Shown one piece after another: positions 9,297-19,800 of a stretch of DNA of 64,000 nt. The first letter of the stretch is position 1. Each line of letters opens with the position of its first letter. The notes below the pieces were generated by a model. That model saw only the letters and a list, made by a program, of their open reading frames with translations, had not been told where the DNA came from and searched no databases. The position numbers and the translations under genes are program-made. Origin of the DNA: Flavobacteriales bacterium (lineage in GTDB: Bacteria > Bacteroidota > Bacteroidia > Flavobacteriales_F > PHOS-HE28); NCBI GenBank assembly GCA_016715995.1, contig JADJXF010000011.1, positions 248,001 through 312,000 on the forward strand, read 5' to 3'.

Positions 9297-9905
9297 ATGA
9301 ACAAGCAGATTCTTACCGTGGCGGTCGCCCTCTTCGCGTTGTCCGCCTCGGCGCAATTCCAAGTGAACCCGCAGGTCGGGGTCAACTTCCAACAGCTCAC
9401 CAGCCCCGATGCCGGCGTGGAGTACAAAGCGAACCTGGGCTGGCAACTGGGCGCCGACCTCCGGTTCGGCGACCGCCTCTTCTTCCAGCCCGGTGCGTTC
9501 TTCGGTCGTAGCGTCACAGCCATCAAGAGCGTCAACAGCGACACCCTTGTGTACGAGGATGATCTGGTGCGGACCAACCTTCGCCTGAAGGCGATGGTCG
9601 GCTATCGGTTGATCGATACTTATCAGTTCGACCTGCGTTTCGCCATGGGTCCCACCTACGATGTGCTCCTCAGCGTGGATGACCGCGATGACCGCATCGG
9701 GTATGACGAGGGCGACTTCAACAAGGGATCGATGAACATCGATGCCGCTCTCGGCTTCGACATGGGACTGATATCCGTTGAGCCCAGCGTGAGCTTCGGC
9801 TTGAGCCGCGTGTTTAGCGACAATCCCGCCGTGAAGGACATCGGATCGAAGTACCTCGTATATGGCCTCACCGTTGGCATCAACCTCGGCAACGACGACA
9901 AGTGA
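9297..9905 (+). CDS. Outer-membrane beta-barrel protein (PorT-like)
   Basis: A 202-residue protein with a signal peptide (AVALFALSASAQ, cleavage near residue 19). Alternating hydrophobic/polar strands follow, typical of an 8-stranded outer-membrane barrel: FQVNPQVGVNFQQL, LGWQLGADLRFG, LRLKAMVGYRLI, LISVEPSVSFGLSRV and a terminal YGLTVGINLG. It resembles the broad PorT/OmpW-like barrels of Bacteroidota, but no specific function can be assigned. It is monocistronic and followed by a strong hairpin. Confidence 0.75.
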   Translation: MNKQILTVAVALFALSASAQFQVNPQVGVNFQQLTSPDAGVEYKANLGWQLGADLRFGDRLFFQPGAFFGRSVTAIKSVNSDTLVYEDDLVRTNLRLKAMVGYRLIDTYQFDLRFAMGPTYDVLLSVDDRDDRIGYDEGDFNKGSMNIDAALGFDMGLISVEPSVSFGLSRVFSDNPAVKDIGSKYLVYGLTVGINLGNDDK

Positions 9906-9924
9906 GCCTGAAAGCCATCAAGCG

Positions 9925-9946
9925 AAAAGCCCCTCACGGGGCTTTT
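9925..9946. terminator. Bidirectional terminator hairpin
   Basis: AAAAGCCCC-TCAC-GGGGCTTTT is a perfect 9-bp stem with a 4-nt loop, A-rich on the left and T-rich on the right. It works in both directions between the convergent barrel and rhodanese genes. Confidence 0.85.
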
Positions 9947-9964
9947 CCATTTCAAACATGCGGG

Positions 9965-10366
9965 TTAACGCACCACCGCGTTGCCAGCTTCCCTCCAGGC
10001 CATGAAGCCGCCTTTCAAATGCCGGGCCTTCAAGCCTTTCTCCACAAGGTATTCGAGGGCTTGCTCACTACGGCCTCCACCGTGGCAGTACAGGAGCACA
10101 GGAGTCTTGGGGTCCAGCTTGGCGAAAGCGGCCTCATAATCGTTCGAGGTCCAATCGATGTTCACGCTGCCCTCAATGTGCCCGTTGACATATTCCTTGG
10201 GTGTACGGACATCAACCAGGATGGCGCTGCCTTCGGCGATTGCCGCCTTGAATGCGGCGGGACTGAGTTCGGACCTGGGATCACCGATTTGCGCATACAA
10301 GCCGGCACTCATCAGGCCGAAGGTCAACAACAGCAAGGAACAGCTCGCTCTCATGGTCATTTTCAT
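9965..10366 (-). CDS. Exported rhodanese-like domain protein
   Basis: A 133-residue single-domain rhodanese with an N-terminal signal sequence (LLLLTFGLMSAGLYAQ), so it is probably periplasmic. The domain runs VDVRTPKEYVNGHIEGSVNI to GGFMAWREAG. The active-site loop is CHGGGRS, with the catalytic cysteine present. The start ATG overlaps the stop of the upstream rhodanese gene (ATGA), which fixes the start at 10366 and implies translational coupling. The substrate is unknown. Confidence 0.85.
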   Translation of the reverse strand: MKMTMRASCSLLLLTFGLMSAGLYAQIGDPRSELSPAAFKAAIAEGSAILVDVRTPKEYVNGHIEGSVNIDWTSNDYEAAFAKLDPKTPVLLYCHGGGRSEQALEYLVEKGLKARHLKGGFMAWREAGNAVVR

Positions 10367-10614
10367 TTGTTCATCCGTCGGAGCACATCCTGCCATCCAC
10401 CGCCATTCTCCAAGCCTTGAACACCCTCTCGCAGGAGGAAGGCCAATGCCGATCCGCTCCGGGCGCCGCTTCGGCAGCAGAGGATGATGGGAGCCATCAT
10501 CGCCCTGAAGTCCCCGATCCGGTGAGGCACTTCATCCAACGGGATGTTCACCGAACCAGGCACATGCCCTTCATCGAACTCAGCAGGTGTGCGAACGTCA
10601 ACAATGGTCGCCAT
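10363..10614 (-). CDS. Cytoplasmic rhodanese-like domain protein
   Basis: An 83-residue minimal rhodanese without a signal peptide. It begins MATIVDVRTPAEFDEGHVPG and has active-site loop CRSGARS with the catalytic Cys. It is shorter than most single-domain rhodaneses (~100 residues) and lacks the first strand and helix. It is overlapped at its stop by the exported rhodanese gene, so a cytoplasmic and a periplasmic sulfur carrier are probably co-translated. Confidence 0.82.
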   Translation of the reverse strand: MATIVDVRTPAEFDEGHVPGSVNIPLDEVPHRIGDFRAMMAPIILCCRSGARSGSALAFLLREGVQGLENGGGWQDVLRRMNK

Positions 10615-10640
10615 GGCCGCAAGGCTTGAAAATCAATCCG

Positions 10641-10714
10641 TGGAGCTGATGGGAGTCGAACCCACGACCTCGTCATTGCGAACGACGCGCTCTGGCCAGC
10701 TGAGCTACAGCCCC
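10641..10714 (-). tRNA. tRNA-Ala (anticodon CGC)
   Basis: A 74-nt cloverleaf: acceptor GGGGCTG/CAGCTCC, anticodon stem CGTCG/TGACG with loop TTCGCAA (anticodon CGC, codon GCG), T-loop TTCGAAT. The acceptor contains the G3-U70 wobble pair that identifies alanine tRNA. CCA is not encoded. A CGC anticodon suits the GC-rich codon use of this genome. Confidence 0.93.
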
Positions 10715-10771
10715 GAATGGGGTGCGAAATTGCGAAGAAGGCGTGAAGGTGCCGCGTCCGCCGGGAACTGA

Positions 10772-11200
10772 ATGCTGTCCGATGCCGTAGGAAGGGCCGT
10801 GAGTACCGCTCGGTATCTGTTCCTCGTCTTGCTGCTCGTCAGTGTTCACGGGGCTGTGTTCAGTCAAATGGACGATATCGCTTACATGCCGAGGGAAGCA
10901 CCTGCGCGCACAGCGGATGACACCGGCATCGGCTTTCAGGAGACCTCGGTTCCAGGTGTTGCGGACCTCGCGCTCCCACTGGGGACCTACCTGGTGGACA
11001 TTCTGAATGCCCAAGGGAATGTCATCGAGCAGTTCGCGCCAGCCGCGCAATCGAGCATCGACCTACGGGGAATGAAGCCCGGGACTTGGACCCTCCGGGC
11101 GCACACCGAGCATGGTATCCGAGTACGTCGCTTCGTTATCGTTGGGCGTGGCGGCACACTATGGGTGCGGCAACCCGTCGTGCCGGCGCGCCGCCGCTAA
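10772..11200 (+). CDS. Small exported protein with T9SS sorting-domain-like fold
   Basis: A 142-residue protein of unknown function. A signal peptide covers about residues 10-32 (LFLVLLLVSVHGAVFSQ). The remainder looks like a Por-secretion-tail fold: LPLGTYLVDILNAQGNVIEQ, then IDLRGMKPGTWTLRAHTEHG and VRRFVIVG, and little else. A GTG start at 10799 (VSTARYLFL) is also possible. It could be a free-standing sorting-domain-like protein or a short remnant of a larger secreted one. Its stop overlaps the convergent TPR lipoprotein stop by 4 bp. Confidence 0.55.
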   Translation: MLSDAVGRAVSTARYLFLVLLLVSVHGAVFSQMDDIAYMPREAPARTADDTGIGFQETSVPGVADLALPLGTYLVDILNAQGNVIEQFAPAAQSSIDLRGMKPGTWTLRAHTEHGIRVRRFVIVGRGGTLWVRQPVVPARRR

Positions 11201-12222
11201 CGCGGCCCCACCTTCATGCCCTTGGATTCAAGCCGGCCCAAGCCCTTCGCTGCATCGGTGTGGTCGGGCGCCAACGCAAGCGCGCGTCGGTAGTCCGCCA
11301 AAGCGCTATCCAGGCGCCCTTCCAATTCATAGGTGAGGCCGCGATTGTAGTAGGCGTCGGTGTAATCCGGAAGCAAAGCGATGGCGTGACTGAACTGGCT
11401 ACGCGCCTCGGGCAGCTTCCTGCGCATCTCCAGTAGGATGTAGCCCGTGTTGTAGTACGCCAGCGGGTATTTCGGCTCGATGGTCTTGATCCGGTCGTAG
11501 AGCGCGAGTGACATGCTGTCCAAACCATGGTCCTGCGCACAGATGGCCTTGTTATACAAGGCTTCCAAACTGTTCGGGCGCACTGCCAGCGCCCCATCGT
11601 AATACTCAAGCGCAAGTTGATCGTGGCGGGCGGCGTGCAAGAGGCCCAAGGAAACATACGCATCGTACAGGCCGGGGTCGCGTTCAACGGCAGTCTGGTA
11701 GCTGCTGATGGCCAGATTCGTGTCACCGGCCAATCGATGTATCCACCCTTTCAGGTTGTAGATGGACCCATTGAGCGGATCGAGCCGAAGCGCCTCGTTG
11801 GCAACGGACATGGCCTCTTTGAACCGGTTCTGAGCCAAGTAGAGTTCACTCAGCTTGGAACGAGCGGCCGTTTCATCCGGTGCCAGATTGATGGCTTCTT
11901 GGAAACGCTGTTCCGCATCCGGAAGCCTGATCTGCTTGAACTGCAGATCACCCAGACGAATCCGGTACTGAGGCGATTTCTCATCCAAGGCGATGGCGCG
12001 CTTCCAATCGGCTTCGGCCAAGCGAAGGCTGTCGATGCCTTCAAAGTGCTCCGCGCGCCGGGCGAAGAGCGCGGCATCCTTGGGATTGGCAATTATCTGC
12101 TGCTCCAACCATGCCAGGCTGCCTTCCGCAGGGCCAGTTGGCAATCCGGAATCGCCATCGGTGCCGCAGGCCATAAGGCCGAGCAGCACGCTTGTGGAGA
12201 ACAGGAACGCAATGGGACGCAT
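11197..12222 (-). CDS. TPR-repeat lipoprotein
   Basis: A 341-residue lipoprotein. The ATG at 12222 gives MRPIAFLFSTSVLLGLMAC with lipobox LMAC. At least seven tetratricopeptide repeats run from about residue 45 to the end, for example AEADWKRAIALDEKSPQYRI, AISSYQTAVERDPGLYDAYV and ALADYRRALALAPDHTDAAK. TPR lipoproteins usually scaffold envelope complexes; the partner is unknown. It lies downstream of recA but is separated from it by a strong hairpin. Confidence 0.85.
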   Translation of the reverse strand: MRPIAFLFSTSVLLGLMACGTDGDSGLPTGPAEGSLAWLEQQIIANPKDAALFARRAEHFEGIDSLRLAEADWKRAIALDEKSPQYRIRLGDLQFKQIRLPDAEQRFQEAINLAPDETAARSKLSELYLAQNRFKEAMSVANEALRLDPLNGSIYNLKGWIHRLAGDTNLAISSYQTAVERDPGLYDAYVSLGLLHAARHDQLALEYYDGALAVRPNSLEALYNKAICAQDHGLDSMSLALYDRIKTIEPKYPLAYYNTGYILLEMRRKLPEARSQFSHAIALLPDYTDAYYNRGLTYELEGRLDSALADYRRALALAPDHTDAAKGLGRLESKGMKVGPR

Positions 12223-12231
12223 GGAAAGCGA

Positions 12232-12257
12232 AGGCCCCGGATCACCATCCGGGGCCT
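12232..12257 (-). terminator. Rho-independent terminator of recA
   Basis: AGGCCCCGG-ATCACCAT-CCGGGGCCT forms a 9-bp GC-rich stem with an 8-nt loop. It sits 22 bp beyond the recA stop on the minus strand and is followed by the T-containing TCGCTTTCC. Confidence 0.75.
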
Positions 12258-12279
12258 CCAAAAGTAGCGGCACAACCCA

Positions 12280-13299
12280 TCATGCCATGACCGGCTGCTC
12301 GGTCTTGGCCACCGCTTCCTTGATCCGATGCTCGAGTTCCGCACAGAGCTCCTGGTTGTCTTCCAGGAGTTGGCGCACCATATCACGGCCCTGGCCCAAT
12401 TTGCTCTCATCGTAGCTGAACCAGCTGCCGCTCTTCTTGATGATGCCCATCTCCACAGCCATGTCGATGATCTCTCCGGTCTTGCTCACGCCCTTACCGA
12501 ACATGATATCGAACTCGGCCTTGCGGAATGGCGGGGCCACCTTGTTCTTCACCACCTTCACACGGGTGCGGTTCCCGATCACGTTCTCCCCTTCCTTCAG
12601 TTGGGTCACACGTCGGATATCGAGGCGGATGGTGGCGTAGAATTTCAATGCATTTCCACCAGTTGTGGTCTCGGGGTTGCCGAACATCACGCCGATCTTC
12701 TCGCGCAGTTGGTTGATGAAGATGCAGCAGCAACCGGTCTTGCTGATCGTGCCTGTGAGCTTGCGCAGGGCCTTGCTCATGAGGCGGGCCTGCATCCCAA
12801 CGGCACTATCCCCCATCTCGCCCTCGATCTCCGCGCGGGGCGTGAGCGCAGCAACACTGTCGATGACGATGATGTCGATGGCGCCTGAGCGAATCAGGTT
12901 GTCGGCGATTTCCAACGCCTGTTCGCCGTTGTCCGGCTGGCTGATGAGCAGGTTCTCGGTGTCCACGCCAAGCGCTTCCGCATAGAAACGGTCGAATGCG
13001 TGCTCGGCGTCAATCATGGCGGCGATGCCCCCCCGCTTCTGGCACTCGGCGATGGCATGAATGGCCAGCGTGGTCTTGCCGGAACTCTCCGGCCCATAAA
13101 TCTCAATCACGCGCCCTTTCGGATAGCCACCAACGCCGAGCGCGAGATCAAGGCCGATGGAGCCGGAAGGAATCACCTCCACTTGCTCCACCGCATCATC
13201 GCCCATGCGCATGACAGCGCCCTTCCCGAAGGTCTTCTCCATCTTATCCATGGTGAGCTGAAGCGCCTTCAGCTTCTCCTTGTTGATTTCCGTTGTCAT
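12280..13299 (-). CDS. recA: RecA recombinase
   Basis: A 339-residue RecA, full length. It forms ATP-dependent filaments on single-stranded DNA for homologous recombination and co-protease activity. It has Walker A GPESSGKTT, MIDAEHAFD, Walker B IIVIDSVAAL, the L1/L2 regions GDSAVGMQARLMSKALRKL and GNPETTTGGNALKF, and a short acidic C-terminus. The start MTTEINKEKLKAL matches the family. Upstream is a palindrome that may be a regulatory site, and a hairpin closes the transcript. Confidence 0.97.
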   Translation of the reverse strand: MTTEINKEKLKALQLTMDKMEKTFGKGAVMRMGDDAVEQVEVIPSGSIGLDLALGVGGYPKGRVIEIYGPESSGKTTLAIHAIAECQKRGGIAAMIDAEHAFDRFYAEALGVDTENLLISQPDNGEQALEIADNLIRSGAIDIIVIDSVAALTPRAEIEGEMGDSAVGMQARLMSKALRKLTGTISKTGCCCIFINQLREKIGVMFGNPETTTGGNALKFYATIRLDIRRVTQLKEGENVIGNRTRVKVVKNKVAPPFRKAEFDIMFGKGVSKTGEIIDMAVEMGIIKKSGSWFSYDESKLGQGRDMVRQLLEDNQELCAELEHRIKEAVAKTEQPVMA

Positions 13300-13405
13300 G
13301 CTCTTGGGTGATTGGTTGATGTGTTCCTCTGTGAATTCAGGTTGACGGATTTCCTGTCCGTTTCGTGACGCTCAATTAAGCGCCGTGCTTGGCCGATTGC
13401 CAAAT

Positions 13406-13418
13406 TTCCTGGCAGGAA
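13406..13418. promoter_or_regulatory. Palindrome upstream of recA, candidate operator
   Basis: TTCCTG-G-CAGGAA is a perfect 6-bp dyad about 107 bp before the recA start. It lies in the spacer between a TTG (13427-13429, minus strand) and a -7-like GAAATTTG (13401-13408). A repressor bound here would block the promoter. It could be the local SOS/LexA box, but no LexA consensus is known to me for this lineage. Confidence 0.35.
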
Positions 13419-13541
13419 GTTTTGAACAAAGGGCGAGCCGCGCACCTCGAATGCCTTTGGCAACGATGCTGGTCGGCCGTGCCGAATTGACGATGAATGA
13501 CCCTGTCAATAGACGAATTCCACCAAAGTATAGACGAATGC

Positions 13542-13572
13542 TTGACACCAGATTCGGTTCAACCTAGGTTTG
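13542..13572 (+). promoter_or_regulatory. Bacteroidota-type promoter for the giant adhesin
   Basis: TTG at 13542-13544, a 20-nt spacer, then TAGGTTTG at 13565-13572. This matches TTG-N19-TAnnTTTG with one extra spacer base. The start would be near 13579, leaving a long untranslated leader. Confidence 0.6.
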
Positions 13573-13804
13573 CGCCACTCTTTTTCGACCGAATCGCTCT
13601 TCAGACCCTGCCTTTGGACCACTTGTTCAGCAAACCTGAGCAAGCGTCATGCGATTCGACCACAGTAGTTCCTCCGGAACCGCGCAAGCGGTGAACCGGA
13701 CCCCGGCAACCGACCGCCTTTGGCTGGATCCCGAGCAAGGCTTGGGGACGGTGCCCGCCTCGCCCGTGAACCAAACACAGGAATCAATCCCAACACCTTT
13801 CTCC

Positions 13805-16800
13805 ATGAAACACTCGACCCTTCATCGAATGACGCGCTCGCTGTGCGTCCTCATCCTGTGCTTGGCGGCCATCGTGCCGAGCAGCGCTCAAGTGGCCCGG
13901 CACGCCAAACCTGCCGAGCACCGGCATTCGGCCGGTCCCGAGCGTCCAGGCCATCACCATGAGGACATGGCCGGCCTGCTCAACATGCATGAGCAGGAGA
14001 TCCACTTCACCGAGAATAAGGGCCAGTTCGACAGCCCCGTGCTGTTCCGAGCGGACTTCCCGTTGGGACAGGCCATCGCCACCGCCGACGGCATGGTGGT
14101 CACCGCCTTCGATCCCGAGCAGGTCCAGCGGAGGATTGAGGAAGGATTCCGCATTGAGGAGGAACAGTTGCAAGGCAAATCGACACGCGAGCTATCCTGG
14201 CGCCGACGTGGCCATGCGTGGAAGCTCCGCTTCATCGGCGCCTCGCCCGCCATGCGCGCTGAGGCTCGTGATGCGCATGACGAAGTGAACAACTACTTCG
14301 TCGGCGATCGCGCCCGTCATGCTACCGATGTCCGCAGCTACCAAGAAATCTGGTACAAGGATGTGTACCCCGGCATCGATGCTCGCTACTACCCTGCTGC
14401 CGATGGATCGCTCGAATATGACCTGCTGGTGATGCCCGGCAGCGACCCGAAGCGGATCGCCATCGCGCATGACGGCATCGAGCGGATGTGGGTGAATGAC
14501 AAAGGCGAACTGATGGTGCATACCATCCTTGGCGACATGGCCCACCCCGCACCGCATGTGTACCAGCGGATCAACGGTCGCGAAACCGTGGTGGAGAGCA
14601 AGTACGTTGTGGAGGGGCGAACACCCTGCGCTTCGAGTTGGGCGCGTACGACCGTAGCCAGCCCCTGGTGATAGACCCCATCGCCATGCGCTGGGCCGCG
14701 TGGATCAACACGAATAGCAGCGGCGATAACCACGGCCACTGCATCTGGGTGGACCCGAGCGACGGCGCTATCTACGTCGTGGCCCGCGTAGTGGGCACCA
14801 CCGACCAGATCACCCCCGGCGCCTTCGACGAAACGGCCAACGGCGCGCTGGAGATCATCGTTGGTAAGTACCTGGAACCCGCCACCGTTGGCGGAAGCGG
14901 CACGCGCGTGTGGCAGACCTACATCGGCGGCAATGGCGACGATAACCCATACGCGATGGAACAGGGCCCTGATGGCAACCTGTACATCACCGGTCAGACC
15001 AGCAGCACCAACTTCCCCCTGCTGGGCGGCCCGGACTTCAGCGGCGGTAGCGTCAACCAGCAGGCGCAGACCGGCATTGATGTGTTCGTGCTGAAGATCA
15101 ATCAGGCCGGCAACAGCATCAAGGCTGCCGTTGTGGGCGGTAATGGTGCGGACGACAACTACGACGTGCGTCTAGCCGCCAACGGCGATGTCTTCGTCGC
15201 GGGCAGCACGACCAGCACCAACCTGCTCACCTTGAATGCCGGCAGTGGCGCCAGCAACACCAACAATGGCGGCACGGATGCATTCCTCTTCCGCATCAAT
15301 CAGGATCTTTCCTCGCTGGTGTGGATGCGCAACTACGGCGGCGGCGGCGCGGACCGTGCCAGCATCATGCTGCACAACCCGGTAAGCGGCGACCTCTTCG
15401 TGGGCGGAAATACGGCCAGCACCAACTTCCCCACAACGAGTCCTCGCCAGAGCACCCGAGGCGGAGCCACCGCAGGCTTCTTGCAGCGCCTCAACGGCAC
15501 TACCGCAGCTACCACTTGGAGCAGCTATTACTCCAGCGCGACCAGCCAGAACGCCAACCTGCTGTGCATGGAATTCAATGTGGCGCGCACGGAGCTCTTC
15601 TTCGGCGGCGTCACCAGCGGGTTGAACTCCGCCAACCTGACGGCTGGGGCCTTCGACGTCTCGCACAACGGCAGCAACGACTTCTACGTGGGTCGAATGG
15701 ACATCGATCAGAACTTCATCGCGGGCACCTATATCGGCGGTACGGGCAACGAAGAGAACATGATGGGCCTGAACACCGACCAGAACAACGACGTGTTCGT
15801 GTTCGGCTACACGGGCAGCACCAACTTCCCGGTGAGTTCCTCACCCAATATTCCGCTTCAGACCGGGAATCAGGGCAGTCGTGACAAGGTCTTCTTCAAG
15901 CTGAAGACCGGGCTGAATCTGCTCGAGTTCAGCACGTACTACGGCGGCACCTCCGACGATTACGACCCGGTTGGCGAGCGGGGCATCAAGTTCAGCAACT
16001 GCCGCATTTACACCATCGTCACCGCGCAGAGCAACAACATCCCCCTTACACAGGGTGCGTTGAACACCACGAAGAACAGCCCCACCAGCCGGTTCGAGCC
16101 GGGCCTGGTGGTCTGGGCCAATCCACCCGACCTACTGGGCAACACCATCACCTACCAAGGGGTGGCCATCTGCCCGGGCGCGACTCCTGGCGATATCACT
16201 GGTTCGTTGCCGAGCTACTCGTTGCCGACCATCGTCCGCAACAATGCCGCCTCAAGCTACCCGGCCTTCCCTTCAGCGGCCTCATATCAGTGGCAGACCA
16301 GTCCGGACAGCCTCAACTGGACGGACATCCTCGGCGCCACCGGCCAGAACCTCTCCGGCGCGCAGATCGGTGCGATCACGCAGGACACATACATCCGCCG
16401 CATCATCGGTGGCGATGCCTGCATCCTGGCGGGTGCTGCTGACCAAGTCGTGAAAGTGCGCCTTATGACCGCGGATGGCACGGTGACGGACGCGTCCTGC
16501 AATGGCACCGCCACAGGCAGCATCATCGCCACGGCCGATGGCCAAGCGCCATTCCAATACCTCTGGAGCGATGGGCAGACCACGGAGACCGCAGTGAACC
16601 TCGTTGCAGGTCCCTATAGCGTTTCAATCACTGACTTCAACGGCTGCAGCGCGAATGCGAACTTCCAAGTAGGCCAGCCTTCCGCTGTAAGCGGTAGCGC
16701 CCAAGTGACCAATGCGACGTGCGGCAATAGTAATGGAAGCGCCACAGCATCGGGTTCTGGCGGTAGTCCGGGCTACACCTATGTGTGGAGCACCGGCGCA

Positions 16801-19800
16801 GTTGGAGCCACCCTATCCGGAGTGCCTGCGGGCGACTACACGGTGACCATCACCGACACGCACCAATGCTCATTCGTGCTGCCCGTGGTCATCGGTGGTA
16901 CAGCGGTGCCTGATGCGAACGCAGGACTCGACGCAGTGATCACCTGCCTGAACAACGGAGAGGTAGTGCTCAATGGCTCCTCCAATACTCCTGGGGTGGA
17001 CTTCTCATGGAGCGGACCAGGGATTGTTTCTGGTGCTGGTACGGCAAGTCCGACAGTGGACGCCGTCGGCACTTACACGCTCACGGTAACCAATCAGCAA
17101 ACCGGCTGCAGCAACACGGACCAGGTCGATGTGACGCTGGACACAACTCTTCCCGGCGCGCAAGCCGCTGGCGGCACGCTCACCTGCGATGTGACCAGCA
17201 TCCAGCTGCAGGGCACCGGCAACGGATCCTTCGCATGGACCGGCCCCGGTGGCTTCACCAGCAACGATCAGAACCCCACGGTCTCGGTCGCGGGCACCTA
17301 TACCCTCACCGTCACCGGTGACAACGGTTGCCAGAGCTTCGCGAGCGCCGAGGTGGAACTCGATGACGATGCCCCCGGCGCGCAAGCCGCTGGCGGCACG
17401 CTCACCTGCGATGTGACCAGCATCCAGCTGCAGGGCACCGGCAACGGATCCTTCGACTGGACCGGCCCCGGTGGCTTCACCAGCAACGATCAGAACCCCA
17501 CGGTCTCGGTCGCTGGCACCTACGACCTCACCGTCACCGGCGCCAACGGTTGCCAGAGCTTCGCGAGCGCCGAGGTGGAACTCGATGACGCTGCCCCGGC
17601 GCGCAAGCCGCTGGCGGCACGCTCACCTGCGATGTGACCAGCATCCAGCTCCAGGGCACCGGCAACGGATCCTTCGACTGGACCGGCCCCGGTGGCTTCA
17701 CCAGCAACCCATCAGAACCCCACGGTCTCGGTCGCTGGCACCTACGACCTCACCGTCACCGGTGACAACGGTTGCCAGAGCTTCGCGAGCGCCGAGGTGG
17801 AACTCGATGACGCTGCCCCCGGCGCGCAAGCCGCTGGCGGCACGCTCACCTGCGATGTGACCAGCATCCAGCTCCAGGGCACCGGCAACGGATCCTTCGA
17901 CTGGACCGGCCCCGGTGGCTTCACCAGCAACCATGCAGAACCCCACGGTCTCGGTCGCTGGCACCTACGACCTCACCGTCACCGGTGCCAACGGTTGCCA
18001 GAGCTTCGCGAGCGCTGAGGTGGAACTCGATGACGCTGCCCCCGGCGCGCAAGCCGCTGGCGGCACGCTCACCTGCGATGTGACCAGCATCCAGCTGCAG
18101 GGCACCGGCAACGGATCCTTCGACTGGACCGGCCCCGGTGGCTTCACCAGCAACGATCAGAACCCCACGGTCTCGGTCGCTGGCACCTACGACCTCACCG
18201 TCACCGGTGACAACGGTTGCCAGAGCTTCGCGAGCGCCGAGGTGGAACTCGATGACGCTGCCCCCGGCGCGCAAGCCGCTGGCGGCACGCTCACCTGCGA
18301 TGTGACCAGCATCCAGCCGCGGGGCACCGGCAACGGATCCTTCGACTGGACCGGCCCCGGTGGCTTCACCAGCAACGCATCAGAACCCCACGGTAGCGGT
18401 CGCTGGCACCTACGACCTCACCGTCACCGGCGCCAACGGTTGCCAGAGCTTCGCGAGCGCCGAGGTGGAACTCGATGACGCTGCCCCCGGCGCGCAAGCC
18501 GCTGGCGGCACGCTCACCTGCGATGTGACCAGCATCCAGCTCCAGGGCACCGGCAACGGATCCTTCGACTGGACCGGCCCCGGTGGCTTCACCAGCAACG
18601 ATCAGAACCCCACGGTCTCGGTCGCTGGCACCTACGACCTCACCGTCACCGGTGCCAACGGTTGCCAGAGCTTCGCGAGCGCTGAGGTGGAACTCGATGA
18701 CGCTGCCCCCGGCGCGCAAGCCGCTGGCGGCACGCTCACCTGCGATGACCAGCATCCAGCTCCAGGGCACCGGCAACGGATCCTTTCGACTGGACCGGCC
18801 CCGGTGGCTTCACCAGCAACATCAGAACCCCACGGTCTCGGTCGCTGGCACCTACGACCTCACCGTCACCGGTGCCAACGGTTGCCAGAGCTTCGCGAGC
18901 GCTGAGGTGGAACTCGATGACGCTGCCCCCGGCGCGCAAGCCGCTGGCGGCACGCTCACCTGCGATGTGACCAGCATCCAGCTGCAGGGCACCGGCAACG
19001 GATCCTTCGACTGGACCGGCCCCGGTGGCTTCACCAGCAACGATCAGAACCCCACGGTCTCGGTCGCTGGCACCTACGACCTCACCGTCACCGGCGCCAA
19101 CGGTTGCCAGAGCTTCGCGAGCGCCGAGGTGGAACTCGATGACGCTGCCCCCGGCGCGCAAGCCGCTGGCGGCACGCTCACCTGCGATGTGACCAGCATC
19201 CAGCTCCAGGGCACCGGCAACCGGATCCTTCGACTGGACCGGCCCCGGTGGCTTCACCAGCAACGATCAGAACCCCACGGTCTCGGTCGCTGGCACCTAC
19301 GACCTCACCGTCACCGGCGCCAACGGTTGCCAGAGCTTCGCGAGCGCCGAGGTGGAACTCGATGACGCTGCCCCCGGCGCGCAAGCCGCTGGCGGCACGC
19401 TCACCTGCGATGTGACCAGCATCCAGCTCCAGGGCACCGGCACACATCCTTCGACTGGACCGGCCCCGGTGGCTTCACCAGCAACGATCAGAACCCCACG
19501 GTCTCGGTCGCTGGCACCTACGACCTCACCGTCACCGGCGCCAACGGTTGCCAGAGCTTCGCTTCCGCTGAGGTGGAACTCGATGACGCTGCCCCCGGCG
19601 CGCAAGCCGCTGGCGGCACGCTCACCTGCGATGTGACCAGCATCCAGCTGCAGGGCACCGGCAACGGATCCTTCGACTGGACCGGCCCCGGTGGCTTCAC
19701 CAGCAGCGATCAGAACCCCACGGTATCGGTCGCTGGCACCTACGACCTCACCGTCACCGGCGCCAACGGTTGCCAGAGCTTCGCTTCCGCTGAGGTGGAA

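Larger units (their letters stand above)
13300..13804. other. 505-bp intergenic region between recA and the giant adhesin
   Basis: A divergent control region. It holds a palindrome and weak promoter facing recA (13401-13429) and a strong promoter facing the adhesin (13542-13572). That leaves a leader of about 225 nt before the adhesin ATG at 13805. No convincing gene or RNA family was recognised in the leader. Confidence 0.6.
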
